DNA of 64,000 nt from Chachezhania antarctica (GTDB taxonomy: Bacteria; Pseudomonadota; Alphaproteobacteria; Rhodobacterales; Rhodobacteraceae), in assembly GCF_003646465.1 (NCBI RefSeq), contig NZ_QZEX01000007.1:127945-191944 (forward strand). The letters run 5' to 3'. Made by a program: the position numbers and the translations under genes. Under the pieces are notes generated by a model, which worked only from the letters and a program-made list of their open reading frames with translations, searched no databases and was not told where the DNA came from. Of the stretch, positions 8,404 through 17,303 are shown piece by piece (position 1 is the stretch's first letter; the number at the start of each line of letters is the position of its first letter).

Positions 8404-9963
8404 TCATTCCCACTCGATGGTGCCCGGCGGTTTCGAGGTGATGTCGTAGGTCACCCGGTTGATGCCCTTGACCTCGTTGATGATGCGGGTCGCGGTTTCG
8501 CCCAGGAAATCGTGGCTGAAGGGGTAGAAATCGGCCGTCATCCCGTCGACGGATGTCACTGCCCGCAGCGCGCAGGCGAAATCGTAGCTGCGCGCGTCGC
8601 CCATCACGCCCACGGTGCGGACAGGCAGGATCGCCGCGAAGGCCTGCCAGATCTCGTCATAGAGCCCGTGCTTGCGGATCTGGTCGATATAGACGGCATC
8701 GGCGCGGCGCAGGATCTCGAGCTTCTCGCGCGTGATCTCGCCCGGGCAGCGGATCGCAAGGCCGGGACCGGGGAAGGGGTGGCGACCGATGAAATGCTCG
8801 GGCAGGCCCAGTTCGCGGCCCAGTTCGCGGACTTCATCCTTGAACAGTTCGCGCAGCGGCTCGACCAGCTTCAGGCCCATCTTTTCGGGCAGGCCGCCGA
8901 CATTGTGGTGCGACTTGATCGTGTGCGACGGCCCGCCCGAGAACGAGACCGATTCGATCACGTCCGGATACAGTGTCCCCTGCGCCAGGAAGGCGGCGCC
9001 TTCGATCTCGTTGGCATATTTCTGGAAGACGTCGATGAACAGGCGCCCGATGATCTTGCGCTTGGTTTCGGGGTCCGACACGCCGTCGAGCTCGCCCAGG
9101 AACAGCTCCTGCTCCTGCGCGTGGATGACCGACAGGTTCATGTGGTCGCGGAACATGCCCACGACCTCGTCAGCCTCGTTCAGGCGCAAAAGGCCGTGAT
9201 CGACGAAGACGCAGGTCAGGTTTTCGCCGATGGCCTCGTGCAGAAGCGCCGCGGCGACCGAACTGTCGACACCGCCCGAGAGCGCGCAGATGACTTTTGA
9301 ATCGCCCACCTGATCGCGGATGATCTGGACCATCTCGTCGCGGTAGGCGGCCATCGTCCAGTCGCCGGTGAAGCCTGCCATCTTCACGAAGTTCTCGTAA
9401 AGCTTCGGTCCGTTCGGCGTGTGGTGCACTTCGGGGTGGAACTGCACGGCGTAGAAATGCCGGCTTGCATCGGCCGTGACCGCAAAGGGCGCGTTGGGCG
9501 AGGTGCCGTAAACTGTGAAGCCCGGCGCCAACTTGCTGACATGGTCGCCATGGCTCATCCAGACCTGCTCGGGTCCTTCCACGAACCAGCCGTCCAGAAG
9601 ATCCAGCGGTTCGACCGCAGTCACCTTCGCCCGTCCGAATTCGGCGGTGCCGTCGCCGGACAGCACTTCACCACCTAGCTGGTGCATCATCACCTGCTGG
9701 CCGTAGCAGATGCCAAGGATCGGCACGCCAAGGTCGAACACCTCCTGCGGGGCGCGCGGGCTGTCGGGATTGGTGACCGATTCCGGGCCGCCGGAGAAGA
9801 TCACCGCCTTGGGCTTCAGCTCGTCCAGCAGGTCGGCCGTCACCGTCTGGTAGGGGCGGATTTCGCAATAGACGTTCAGCTCGCGCAGGCGGCGCGCGAT
9901 CAGTTGCGTTACCTGGCTTCCGAAGTCGATGATCAGAAGGAGTTCGTGTGAGGTCTCTGGCAT
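8404..9963 (-). CDS. guaA: GMP synthase (glutamine-hydrolysing)
   Basis: 519 residues, standard length. It converts XMP to GMP using ATP and glutamine. The N-terminal class I amidotransferase has Cys86 in GICYGQQ and the His/Glu pair in QFHPEVHH. The ATP-pyrophosphatase domain has the P-loop SGGVDSS, and the C-terminal dimerisation domain ends with the invariant KPPGTIEWE. The gene is divergent from the Usp gene across 139 bases that should carry both promoters; I could not fix either. Confidence 0.97.
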   Translation of the reverse strand: MPETSHELLLIIDFGSQVTQLIARRLRELNVYCEIRPYQTVTADLLDELKPKAVIFSGGPESVTNPDSPRAPQEVFDLGVPILGICYGQQVMMHQLGGEVLSGDGTAEFGRAKVTAVEPLDLLDGWFVEGPEQVWMSHGDHVSKLAPGFTVYGTSPNAPFAVTADASRHFYAVQFHPEVHHTPNGPKLYENFVKMAGFTGDWTMAAYRDEMVQIIRDQVGDSKVICALSGGVDSSVAAALLHEAIGENLTCVFVDHGLLRLNEADEVVGMFRDHMNLSVIHAQEQELFLGELDGVSDPETKRKIIGRLFIDVFQKYANEIEGAAFLAQGTLYPDVIESVSFSGGPSHTIKSHHNVGGLPEKMGLKLVEPLRELFKDEVRELGRELGLPEHFIGRHPFPGPGLAIRCPGEITREKLEILRRADAVYIDQIRKHGLYDEIWQAFAAILPVRTVGVMGDARSYDFACALRAVTSVDGMTADFYPFSHDFLGETATRIINEVKGINRVTYDITSKPPGTIEWE

Positions 9964-10102
9964 GGCAACGCACTAGTCCGGCGGGCCGATCTGCGCAAGA
10001 GGGCGCGGTCGCCCGAACCACCTTGCCGCACAGGTTGTATCACCCCCGGCACCCGATTACTTATTATTTGAAAGCAATATTTGTTCCGGGGGAACGGGCA
10101 CG

Positions 10103-10942
10103 ATGTTCAAGCACATCCTGATGGCATCAGACCTGTCGCCTCGGTCCGAACGCGCGTTGCGCCGCGCCTTTCTGCTGGCGGAAGAGTTCGATGCAAAGCT
10201 GACCGTATTGTCGATCGTCGATTCGGACCTGCCGGAAATGATCGCGGCCCAGCTCATGGCCGATACCGAATCCGCCCTGTCGTCGCTCTGCGCGACGGTC
10301 TCGGACCGCGGGGCCGAGATCCTGGTGCATGTGGACAACCCGGTCGAGGGCATCGTGGGCGCCGTATCCGAGTTCGATACCGATCTTTTGTGCCTGGGCG
10401 TGCATCGCCCGCGGCCCTTCTGGGACCTGTTCTCCGGCACCACGATGGAGCGCATCGTGCGCGGATCGCGCTGCCCCGTGCTGTTGGTGAAGGATCCCGC
10501 CGATCACACCTATGACCGCGTGCTGGCGGGAATTGACCTGTCGCCGGCCTGCGTGGCGGCCGTCAACACCAGCTGCGCCATGGCGCCCGATGCCGATGTG
10601 ACCGTCTTCCATGCCTACCACGTGCCCTACAAGGGCATGATCGCGCCCATGTCGGGCGATGCGGCCTTCGCCCCGTTCGAACGTGAAGCGGCCCGTGCGC
10701 TGGACGACTGGTGGGAGAAGGTCGACCTGCCGGACCGGATCACAAAGCCCGAGCCGGAGCCCACCAACCGCGCCCATGCCCTGTCGCAGCATCTTTCCGC
10801 GATCCGGCCGCAGCTTCTGGCCGTGGGGGCCCATGCCCGTCACGGGCTGGCGCCGACGATGCTGGGCAGCTTCACCGAACAGATCCTGCGCGATCCGCCC
10901 TGCGACGTGCTGGTTGCACGACGCGCCGAAACCCTGGTCTGA
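10103..10942 (+). CDS. Tandem-domain universal stress protein
   Basis: 279 residues comprising two Usp domains (about 1-135 and 140-279). Each starts with a beta strand typical of UspA ([22 protein letters not shown]) and ends in the nucleotide-loop pattern G-x2-G-x9-G(S/T): CLGVHRPRPFWDLFSGTT and AVGAHARHGLAPTMLGSF. The second matches the consensus better, so at least one ATP site is probable. Tandem Usp proteins are usually induced by stationary phase, low oxygen or energy stress. It is divergent from guaA; the mttB-like gene starts 146 bases downstream. Confidence 0.93.
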   Translation: MFKHILMASDLSPRSERALRRAFLLAEEFDAKLTVLSIVDSDLPEMIAAQLMADTESALSSLCATVSDRGAEILVHVDNPVEGIVGAVSEFDTDLLCLGVHRPRPFWDLFSGTTMERIVRGSRCPVLLVKDPADHTYDRVLAGIDLSPACVAAVNTSCAMAPDADVTVFHAYHVPYKGMIAPMSGDAAFAPFEREAARALDDWWEKVDLPDRITKPEPEPTNRAHALSQHLSAIRPQLLAVGAHARHGLAPTMLGSFTEQILRDPPCDVLVARRAETLV

Positions 10943-11088
10943 GGCGCGGGCCGGGGGCGTTCAGAACGTCCCGGTGTCGCTTTCACCCCTCACGCGCCGC
11001 AAAAATCGCCTTCGCCCGCCCCGGACATGCGCTATCACGGGCTGACCCCGGGCTATGCGCGCTGGGACAAGGACCACGAGGACCGATC

Positions 11089-12636
11089 ATGAGCGAAGAG
11101 GGCGGGCGTGCACGACGCGCCAGAGGCGGCGGCGGAGCAGCACGGCGGGCGGAACGGTCCGGCGTGCGGATCGAGGCGGCACGCTACATCGAACGAAACA
11201 TTCCCATCATCGAGCTCCTGAACGAAGAGGCGCTCGAGATCATCGAGACCAACGCCGAAACGGTGCTGGCCGAGATCGGGGTGAATTTCGTCAACAATCC
11301 GGCCGCGCTGGACCGCTGGCGGGACGCGGGCGCCGAGGTTGAAGGCGAACGGGTGAGGATCCCGCGCGGTCTGGCCCGAAAGCTGTGCGCCACGGCCCCG
11401 GCATCGTTCACGCAGCACGCCCGCAATCCGCAAAGGAACGTGGAGATCGGCGGCAAGACCATGGTCTGCGCGCCCGTCTACGGCCCGCCCTTCGTGCGCG
11501 ACCGGACCATGGGCCGCCGCTATGCCACGATGGAGGATTTCCGGTCCTTCGTGAAGCTGGGCTACATGTCGAAATACCTGCATCATTCCGGCGGGACGGT
11601 ATGCGAACCGACCGACATCCCTGTCAACAAGCGCCACCTGGACATGCTGCATGCCCACATGACGCTGTCCGACAAGCCCTTCATGGGCTCGGTGACCGAA
11701 CCGTCGCGGGCGCGTGATTCGGTCGAGATGTGCGAGATCCTGTTCGGCAAGGAGTTCGTCGACCAGAACTGCGTCATGACATCGCTGATCAACATCAACT
11801 CGCCGCTCACATTCGACGACACGATGATGGGCGCGCTGGAAATCTACGCCGCGGCCGGGCAGGCGGCGATCATCTCTCCCTTCATCGTCGGTGGCGCGAT
11901 GTCGCCGGTGACGGTGGCCGGGACGCTGACGCAGGTGCTGGCCGAGGTGCTGGCCGGCATCGCCTATTCGCAGCTTGTCCGCCCCGGTGCCCCGGTGATC
12001 TTCGGCGCCTTCGTGGCCTCGATCGACATGGGCTCGGGCGCGCCGACCTTCGGCACGGCGGAAGCCAGCCAGGTGCTTTACGGTGCGGGCCAGCTGGCGC
12101 GGCGCCTTGGTGTGCCGTTCCGGTCGGGCGGCGCGCTGTGCGGATCGAAGCTGCCCGACGCGCAGGCAGCGTACGAGACGGCGAACACGCTGAATGCCGC
12201 GCTGATGGGGGGCGTGAACTTCATGCTCCATTCCTGCGGCTGGCTGGAAGGCGGGCTCGTTGCCAGTTTCGAGAAATTCGTGATGGATGCCGACCAGCTT
12301 GGCGTGCTGCACCGGATGGCCGAAGGCGTGAAGATCGACGAGAATGCCCAGGCCATGGACGCCTTGGCCGAAGTCGGCCCGGGCGGGCATTTCCTGGGCT
12401 GCGAACACACGCAGGCCAACTTCAAGACGGCGTTCTGGACGTCGGACATCTACGACACGAAACCCTTTGAAACCTGGTCGGAAGAGGGGTCTCCCGACAC
12501 GTTCGAACTGGCCGCGCGCCGGGTCGACAAGCTGCTGGCTGCCTACCAGCAGCCGCAGATGGATCCGGATCTCGCCGGAGCCCTTGCCGCCTACGTGGCA
12601 GAGAAGAAGGCCTCGGCGCCCGACGCCTTCATGTAA
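11089..12636 (+). CDS. Trimethylamine methyltransferase (MttB) family protein, non-pyrrolysine
   Basis: 515 residues from ATG 11089 (MSEEGGRARRARGGGG), preceded by an AGGA site; the open frame upstream is not coding-like. The body matches MttB-family TIM barrels (IERNIPIIELLNEEALEIIETNAETVLAEIGV; TLTQVLAEVLAGIAYSQLVRPGAPVIFGAF). No in-frame TAG interrupts it, so it belongs to the large pyrrolysine-free branch that includes glycine-betaine demethylases. An Arg/Gly-rich basic N-tail is odd. No corrinoid protein or reductive activase is adjacent, so the methyl acceptor is missing locally. The methylated-amine substrate is unknown. Confidence 0.88.
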   Translation: MSEEGGRARRARGGGGAARRAERSGVRIEAARYIERNIPIIELLNEEALEIIETNAETVLAEIGVNFVNNPAALDRWRDAGAEVEGERVRIPRGLARKLCATAPASFTQHARNPQRNVEIGGKTMVCAPVYGPPFVRDRTMGRRYATMEDFRSFVKLGYMSKYLHHSGGTVCEPTDIPVNKRHLDMLHAHMTLSDKPFMGSVTEPSRARDSVEMCEILFGKEFVDQNCVMTSLININSPLTFDDTMMGALEIYAAAGQAAIISPFIVGGAMSPVTVAGTLTQVLAEVLAGIAYSQLVRPGAPVIFGAFVASIDMGSGAPTFGTAEASQVLYGAGQLARRLGVPFRSGGALCGSKLPDAQAAYETANTLNAALMGGVNFMLHSCGWLEGGLVASFEKFVMDADQLGVLHRMAEGVKIDENAQAMDALAEVGPGGHFLGCEHTQANFKTAFWTSDIYDTKPFETWSEEGSPDTFELAARRVDKLLAAYQQPQMDPDLAGALAAYVAEKKASAPDAFM

Positions 12637-13009
12637 GCTGCGCGGTCTCGACGGGGGCGAGGCGCGTGCGCCCGCCCCTTGAGGCCGCCTGCGCCACCAG
12701 TTGGTCGGCCTTTGCCGCCTCGCTAGCACGCGCGCTTTGCAGGATCTCGGCCTCGCCCATGATCGCGATCAGCAGGTCCAGATGCCGGGGCAGGGAATAG
12801 CTGGCTTCGTTTGCCTTTCGCCAATCGTCCTGCTCGCGCTCCAGTTCCATCAGACGCATCAGCGCCGTGGCCGGCCGCGGCAACGCGCCATAGCCCAAAA
12901 TCCGTTGCAGATGCCGTTCCCGGCGGTATTCGCGTGCCCCGAACCGGGCGGCCCTGATCAGCAGCCGCGGGCGTCTCAGGCTGTTCAACATGCTCAGAAT
13001 ATCTTGCAT
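12629..13009 (-). CDS. DUF6477 family protein
   Basis: 126 residues from MQDILSMLNSLRRPRLLIRAARFG, the start that matches the family; the open frame runs 33 codons farther upstream into the promoter region. It is rich in Arg and predicted helical (EYRRERHLQRILGY; RLMELEREQDDWRKANEASYSLPRHLDLLIAIMGEAEIL). No motif of known activity. It is divergent from the DUF6456 gene across 195 bases, a pairing I recall from other Rhodobacteraceae. Its 3' end overlaps the end of the mttB-like gene by eight bases. The role is unknown. Confidence 0.75.
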   Translation of the reverse strand: MQDILSMLNSLRRPRLLIRAARFGAREYRRERHLQRILGYGALPRPATALMRLMELEREQDDWRKANEASYSLPRHLDLLIAIMGEAEILQSARASEAAKADQLVAQAASRGGRTRLAPVETAQLT

Positions 13010-13224
13010 CGCGAAACTGTCCCTTTTCGGATTCGATGTGGACAGAAAATATACAACGCCGACCGGTGTTGCGTATTGTCGATGACTCGCGAACGATGGA
13101 TTCAGCACTGTTTATTATTTGCAAACAATGATCTGCACTGTCTCGGTTTGTTAAGCGTTTGGTAACAGGTAGCCTCCTAGGGTTGTGGATAAAAAAGGGA
13201 TAAGTTGACTAAAACTGTGCATAA
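13010..13224 (+). promoter_or_regulatory. Divergent control region with two DnaA-box matches and a CtrA-like half-palindrome
   Basis: TGTGGATAA at 13184-13192 is an exact reverse complement of the DnaA box TTATCCACA. TGTGCATAA at 13216-13224 fits the relaxed TTATNCACA consensus. Twenty-odd bases before them lies GTTAAGCGTTTGGTAAC (13150 region), a TTAA-N7-GTAA sequence one base away from the CtrA box TTAA-N7-TTAA. The region also contains AT-rich stretches unusual for this genome. The box matches are seen directly; binding is inference. Confidence 0.5.
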
Positions 13225-14410
13225 CCGACGGTCGGACTGGATCATGCCCGAACCCGACCCTTTGCCGGGTGAGGCGCCCGATTGGGTGCCGGCAGAGGTG
13301 CGGCGTTACATCGAACATACGGTGTCGGGCATTTCCATTCGTACATTGGCGCGCATGGCGGGATGTCATGCGTCGACGGTTCTGCGGCAGATTCGCAGGA
13401 TCGAACATCGGCGCGACGATCCGCTGGTGGACGCGGCATTGGACCGGTTGGCCGCACTGCATGGGCTGGATGGGCCCCAGGCAAAGGATTCAAAGGGAAT
13501 GACAGCAACGGAGACCCAGCCCGGAATAACGGGTGCGGCGCCGGTCCGCCGCGCGGATGGCGTCGCGCAGGTCAAGACGCCGGGGGCAGCGACCCCGAGC
13601 GATGCAGTCCTGGAGCGCGAGGCGCCGCGGATCCTGCGGCGGCTGTGCGAACCCGGCGCGGTGATGGCCGTGGCCGAGAACATGGAAAAGGCCGTGGTGG
13701 TCCGCGACGACGCCGAAGGCACCAGCACGCGCACCGCGGTGATCGATGCCGCGATCGCGCAGGCCATGGCACTGAAGGAATGGATCGTCTGCCCGTCTCC
13801 CGGGCGGGTCAGCAAGTACCGCATCACGGGCGCAGGCCGGGCGGCGCTGAACCGCTTTCTGGCAAAGCTGGAAAACTCGGCACGCGAGGTCAATGACCAC
13901 GGTTTTGCCGACGCGCAGCGCGGGTTCTCGGGCCCCCGGGTCATTATCGAGGAGCGCGACGATCGCGACAGCGGCAGCCGACGGCTGCGGTTTTCCCAGG
14001 CCGAAAGCCCGCTCACGGCCCTGTCGCGGCGGCGCGACCGGGACGGAAAGCCGTTCCTGGCGTCGGATCTTGTCCGCGCGGGCGAACGCATGCGCGAGGA
14101 TTTCGAGCTGTCGCAATTCGGCCCGCTGGCGATCCACGACTGGGACGGGGTCCTGGCCGGGATGATGTCGGACGGGGCCGATCCCGGGACCGCCAACGCG
14201 CGCAAGCGGTTGCACCGGGCGCTGTCGGATCTTGGCCCGGGCCTGGGCGACGTGGCGCTGCGCTGCTGCTGCTTTCTGGAAGGGTTGGAGACGGCGGAAA
14301 AGCGGCTGGGCTGGTCGGCGCGGTCGGGCAAGATCGTGCTGCGCATCGCGCTCCAGCGGCTGAAGCGGCACTACGACGAAGGCGCAATCCAGGACCGCAT
14401 GATCGGGTGA
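13205..14410 (+). CDS. DUF6456 helix-turn-helix protein
   Basis: 401 residues from TTG 13205, which has an AAGGGA site five bases upstream; ATG 13244 (MPEPDPLPG) is the alternative. An N-terminal helix-turn-helix is visible at about residues 25-70 (VSGISIRTLARMAGCHASTVLRQIRRIE). A winged-helix-like middle (KEWIVCPSPGRVSKYRITGAGRAAL) follows, and the C-terminal DUF6456 domain reads ESPLTALSRRRDRDGKPFLASDLVRAGERMREDFELSQ. It is likely a DNA-binding regulator. Its upstream region carries DnaA-box sequences, so a cell-cycle role is worth testing. No known target. Confidence 0.8.
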   Translation: MTKTVHNRRSDWIMPEPDPLPGEAPDWVPAEVRRYIEHTVSGISIRTLARMAGCHASTVLRQIRRIEHRRDDPLVDAALDRLAALHGLDGPQAKDSKGMTATETQPGITGAAPVRRADGVAQVKTPGAATPSDAVLEREAPRILRRLCEPGAVMAVAENMEKAVVVRDDAEGTSTRTAVIDAAIAQAMALKEWIVCPSPGRVSKYRITGAGRAALNRFLAKLENSAREVNDHGFADAQRGFSGPRVIIEERDDRDSGSRRLRFSQAESPLTALSRRRDRDGKPFLASDLVRAGERMREDFELSQFGPLAIHDWDGVLAGMMSDGADPGTANARKRLHRALSDLGPGLGDVALRCCCFLEGLETAEKRLGWSARSGKIVLRIALQRLKRHYDEGAIQDRMIG

Positions 14411-14450
14411 ACGGGCCCAGGCGCCCCTGCGGCGCCCGGACCGGTCCGGG

Positions 14451-14987
14451 TCAGGCTGCCAGCGACGACAGGCTGTCCATCAGGTTCTCGGGCGAGCTTT
14501 CGCCGTACGGGTCCTCGCCATGGTTGTCGCAGCGGCCCGGTTCCTCGAACCATGCCTCGACGACGCCGTCATTGATGATCGCCGCATAGCGCCATGACCG
14601 CTGGCCGAAGCCCAGGTTGTCCTTGGCCACCAGCATGCCGATCTGGCGGGTGAATTCGCCCGATCCGTCGGGGATGACCTTCACGTTCCGGATGCCCTGC
14701 GCCTCGGCCCACTTGTTCATGACGAAGCTGTCGTTGACCGACATGCAGTAGATCTCGTCGATGCCCTGCGCCTTGAAATCCTCGGCCATCTTCTCGAAGC
14801 CGGGAAGCTGGTAGGTCGAGCAGGTGGGCGTGAACGCGCCGGGCAGCGAGAACAGGATCACGCGCTTGCCGGCGAAATAGTCGGCCGTCGTCTTGTCTTC
14901 CCAGCGGTAGGGGTTGGGTCCGCCGACGCTTTCGTCGCGGACACGGGTGTGGAACGTCACTTGGGGGAGCGTGTCACCAGGCTGCAT
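14451..14987 (-). CDS. Peroxiredoxin, Prx5/AhpE-like (1-Cys or atypical 2-Cys)
   Basis: 178 residues from MQPGDTLPQVTFHTRV, preceded by an AGGAG site. The peroxidatic Cys56 sits in SLPGAFTPTCSTYQLPG, the Prx5 signature P-x3-T-x2-C. A second Cys in EEPGRCDNHGEDPYG could resolve the sulfenate. It reduces hydrogen peroxide and organic peroxides, probably with glutathione or glutaredoxin as donor. It is divergent from lipA across 268 bases containing two perfect inverted repeats, one of which may control either gene. Confidence 0.93.
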   Translation of the reverse strand: MQPGDTLPQVTFHTRVRDESVGGPNPYRWEDKTTADYFAGKRVILFSLPGAFTPTCSTYQLPGFEKMAEDFKAQGIDEIYCMSVNDSFVMNKWAEAQGIRNVKVIPDGSGEFTRQIGMLVAKDNLGFGQRSWRYAAIINDGVVEAWFEEPGRCDNHGEDPYGESSPENLMDSLSSLAA

Positions 14988-15177
14988 GTCGGGTCTCCTG
15001 AACGTGTAAGACAGTTGCGTCGGCAACCTAGAAATCTTCCAAAAACCTGCAAGACCTATCCTGCTGCACTGCGGCAATCGGGCCGGGTTTCCGTAACGGC
15101 AAGGTGTAACCGCATATTATCAGTGCAGATTTTCCATGTGCATGCTGCAGAAAACGCCATGCGCGCCGATGCCGGGA

Positions 15178-15234
15178 AGGTCACTGGTTGTCTATGCCTC
15201 AGTGACCTATATTGAAGGGTACGTTCTTACCCTT
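15178..15234. promoter_or_regulatory. Two perfect inverted repeats in front of lipA
   Basis: AGGTCACTG (15178-15186) and CAGTGACCT (15200-15208) form a 9-bp inverted repeat with a 13-base centre. Just after a TATATT stretch (15208-15213), AAGGGTA (15215-15221) and TACCCTT (15228-15234) form a second, 7-bp repeat. They sit 20-80 bases before the lipA start, where an operator or a leader hairpin would act. No known regulator motif is recognised. Confidence 0.5.
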
Positions 15235-15255
15235 GCAGCAAAGGCCAGGTGCCCC

Positions 15256-16206
15256 ATGCGCGATCTCAAACTGCCCGACCAGCGTCATCCCGAAAAGGCC
15301 CACCGCGTGTCCAACGCGCAGCCCAAGAAGCCCTCGTGGATCCGGGTGAAGGCCCCCGGCAGCGAAGGCTACCGCAAGACGGCCAAGATCATGCGGGAAA
15401 ACAACCTCGTCACCGTGTGCGAGGAAGCGGGCTGCCCGAATGTCGGCGAATGCTGGAGCCAGGGCCACGCCACCATGATGATCATGGGCGAGATCTGCAC
15501 CCGCGGCTGCACCTTCTGCAACGTGGCCACCGGCCGCCCCGACGCGCTCGACGCGTTCGAACCGGGGCGCGTGGCCCATGCGGTGGAAAAGCTGGGGCTG
15601 AACCATGTCGTGATCACCTCCGTCGACCGGGACGATCTGGACGACGGCGGGGCCGAGCACATGGCCCAGACCATCCGCGCCGTCCGCCACCGCAGCCCCG
15701 ACACCACGATCGAGGTGCTGACCCCGGATTTCCTGAAATGCGGACCGGACGCGCTGGAAACCGTGGTCGAAGCGCGCCCCGACGTCTTCAACCACAACCT
15801 CGAAACTGTCCCGGGCCTTTATCCCGAAGTCCGCCCCGGCGCCCGCTACTTCCATTCCCTGCGCATCCTGCAGCGCGTGAAGGAGCTTGATCCGTCGATG
15901 TTCACCAAGTCGGGCATCATGGTGGGGCTGGGGGAAGAAACCTCGCCCGTGCGGCAGGTGATGGACGACCTGCGCGCCGCCGACGTGGATTTCCTGACCA
16001 TCGGCCAGTACCTGCAGCCCACCCCCAAGCACCACGCCGTCGTCCGCTTCGTGACGCCAGAGGAATTCGCGGCCCACGAAAAGGCGGCCTATGGCAAGGG
16101 GTTCCTGATGGTCTCGGCCACGCCGCTGACGCGGTCGTCCTACCATGCCGGCGACGATTTCGCCCGCCTCCGCGCTGCGCGGCAGGCCAGGCTGGGCACC
16201 GCCTAG
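15256..16206 (+). CDS. lipA: Lipoyl synthase
   Basis: 316 residues from [15 protein letters not shown]; the frame is open 40 codons upstream, but homologues start here. It is a radical SAM enzyme that inserts two sulfurs into protein-bound octanoyl groups. The auxiliary [4Fe-4S] cluster uses Cys55, Cys60 and Cys66 (CX4CX5C), and the radical SAM cluster uses Cys81, Cys85 and Cys88 (CTRGCTFC). The C-terminal [10 protein letters not shown] contains the Ser that ligates the auxiliary cluster. It is a stand-alone gene whose 3' side is closed by a hairpin-rich repeat element. Confidence 0.97.
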   Translation: MRDLKLPDQRHPEKAHRVSNAQPKKPSWIRVKAPGSEGYRKTAKIMRENNLVTVCEEAGCPNVGECWSQGHATMMIMGEICTRGCTFCNVATGRPDALDAFEPGRVAHAVEKLGLNHVVITSVDRDDLDDGGAEHMAQTIRAVRHRSPDTTIEVLTPDFLKCGPDALETVVEARPDVFNHNLETVPGLYPEVRPGARYFHSLRILQRVKELDPSMFTKSGIMVGLGEETSPVRQVMDDLRAADVDFLTIGQYLQPTPKHHAVVRFVTPEEFAAHEKAAYGKGFLMVSATPLTRSSYHAGDDFARLRAARQARLGTA

Positions 16207-16228
16207 GTTTCCGGGCGTCCCGCAAATT

Positions 16229-16363
16229 CTCCCCGCCGGACCGCCTCCGGCGGGAGTACTTGGGAAGAGAAGAAAGCGGGGAAAGCGCCTGTTTTTCTTC
16301 TCTTCTTTCCCGAAATACTCCGGGGGAGTCCGCTCCGCAGGAGCGGGCGGGGGCAGAGCCCCC
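16229..16363 (+). repeat. Hairpin-rich Rhodobacteraceae intergenic repeat (copy A) acting as terminator region
   Basis: Just after lipA, ccgccgga (16233-16240) pairs with tccggcgg (16246-16253). A longer pair, tgggaagagaagaaa against tttcttctcttctttccc, encloses a GTTTTT stretch. The right part (16297-16363) runs through atactccgggggagtccgct and ends in gggggcagagccccc. That right part recurs nearly unchanged at 58857-58920 and in inverted form at 58719-58768, so this is a dispersed element. It separates convergent lipA and the cytochrome gene. Confidence 0.75.
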
Positions 16364-16397
16364 GTGCCACGCGCGCCATCCCGGTGCAAAGCCTGCC

Positions 16398-17294
16398 TTA
16401 TTGCGCAGGCAGCGCCTTCAGGTAGGCGGCGATGGCGGCGCGATCTTCCGGGGCAAGGTGGCTCAGGTTGGTCACGACCTTGGCCATGTGACCGCCCGCG
16501 GAATCGAAGTCCGGGGTGAAGCCGGTTTCCAGATAATAGGCGATATCCTCGGCGCTCCAGTCGAGCTGGCCGGGTGTCAGCCCCGGGATGCGGCCGTCGC
16601 CGGTGGGGTTCTCGGCGCCTGTCAGCCATTGGCCGCGCTCCAGCCCGCCGATGGGGCCGCGGGGCGTGTGGCATTCGCTGCAATGGCCCGGACCTTCGAC
16701 AAGGTAGCGGCCGCGGGTCCGGGCCTCGGGCAGGTCGCCCGGTATGGCCCAGTCCTCCGTCAGGTAGAGCATGTTCCACAGCCCGAGTCCCCGCCGTATG
16801 GTGAAGGGGAACGAAATCTCGTGCGGTTCATTTGGCGTGGCATCTGCGGGCAGGGTGCGCAGGAACGTGTCGAGATCGGCAATATCCTGCAATTCCATGT
16901 GGATATAGGATGTATAGGGGAAGGCCGGGTAAAGGTGCCGGCCGGCCGGGTCTGTCCCCCGGGTCAGCGCGTTGGCAAGATCGGCGCGCGTCCAGTCGCC
17001 GATGCCGTGAGTCGGATCGGGGGAGATATTGGGCGCGATGAACGTCCCGAACGGAGAGGCCAGCCGTTCGCCCCCTGTCAACACCAGCAGATCGTCGCCT
17101 TCCGCCTCGGGCGCGGCGTGGCAACTGGCGCAGCCGCCGGCCCAGAACACGGTCTCGCCGCGGGTGGCGTCACCGGACAGGCCGTCAAGTTCGGCCAGTT
17201 CGGCGGCGGGCAGGGTGGCCGGGCGGGTCAGCACAAGGAAGACCGCCGCCCCGGCCAGGGCAAGCGCGACGCAGATGATCAGGAGGCGCCGCAT
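16398..17294 (-). CDS. Diheme cytochrome c, membrane-anchored
   Basis: 298 residues. The N-terminal signal-anchor (LLIICVALALAGAAVFLVL) sends it to the periplasm. Two CXXCH haem sites are present: CASCH at residues 55-59 and CSECH near residue 205, each in its own c-type domain (GETVFWAGGCASCHAAP; GRYLVEGPGHCSECHTPRG). The layout is that of the cytochrome subunit of alcohol/sorbitol dehydrogenases or of diheme electron carriers, but no dehydrogenase gene is nearby. It is followed upstream by a cytochrome c' gene with a nine-base gap, so the pair is probably co-expressed. Confidence 0.9.
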   Translation of the reverse strand: MRRLLIICVALALAGAAVFLVLTRPATLPAAELAELDGLSGDATRGETVFWAGGCASCHAAPEAEGDDLLVLTGGERLASPFGTFIAPNISPDPTHGIGDWTRADLANALTRGTDPAGRHLYPAFPYTSYIHMELQDIADLDTFLRTLPADATPNEPHEISFPFTIRRGLGLWNMLYLTEDWAIPGDLPEARTRGRYLVEGPGHCSECHTPRGPIGGLERGQWLTGAENPTGDGRIPGLTPGQLDWSAEDIAYYLETGFTPDFDSAGGHMAKVVTNLSHLAPEDRAAIAAYLKALPAQ

Positions 17295-17303
17295 CGGCCC
17301 GGA

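Noticed and set aside
10711-11088. An N-terminal extension of the MttB-like gene into the Usp gene
   Set aside because: The extension overlaps the Usp coding region and reads as non-protein-like. ATG 11089 has a ribosome site.
16233-16320. Mobile insertion sequence after lipA
   Set aside because: The block is only hairpins and repeats; no transposase frame lies inside.
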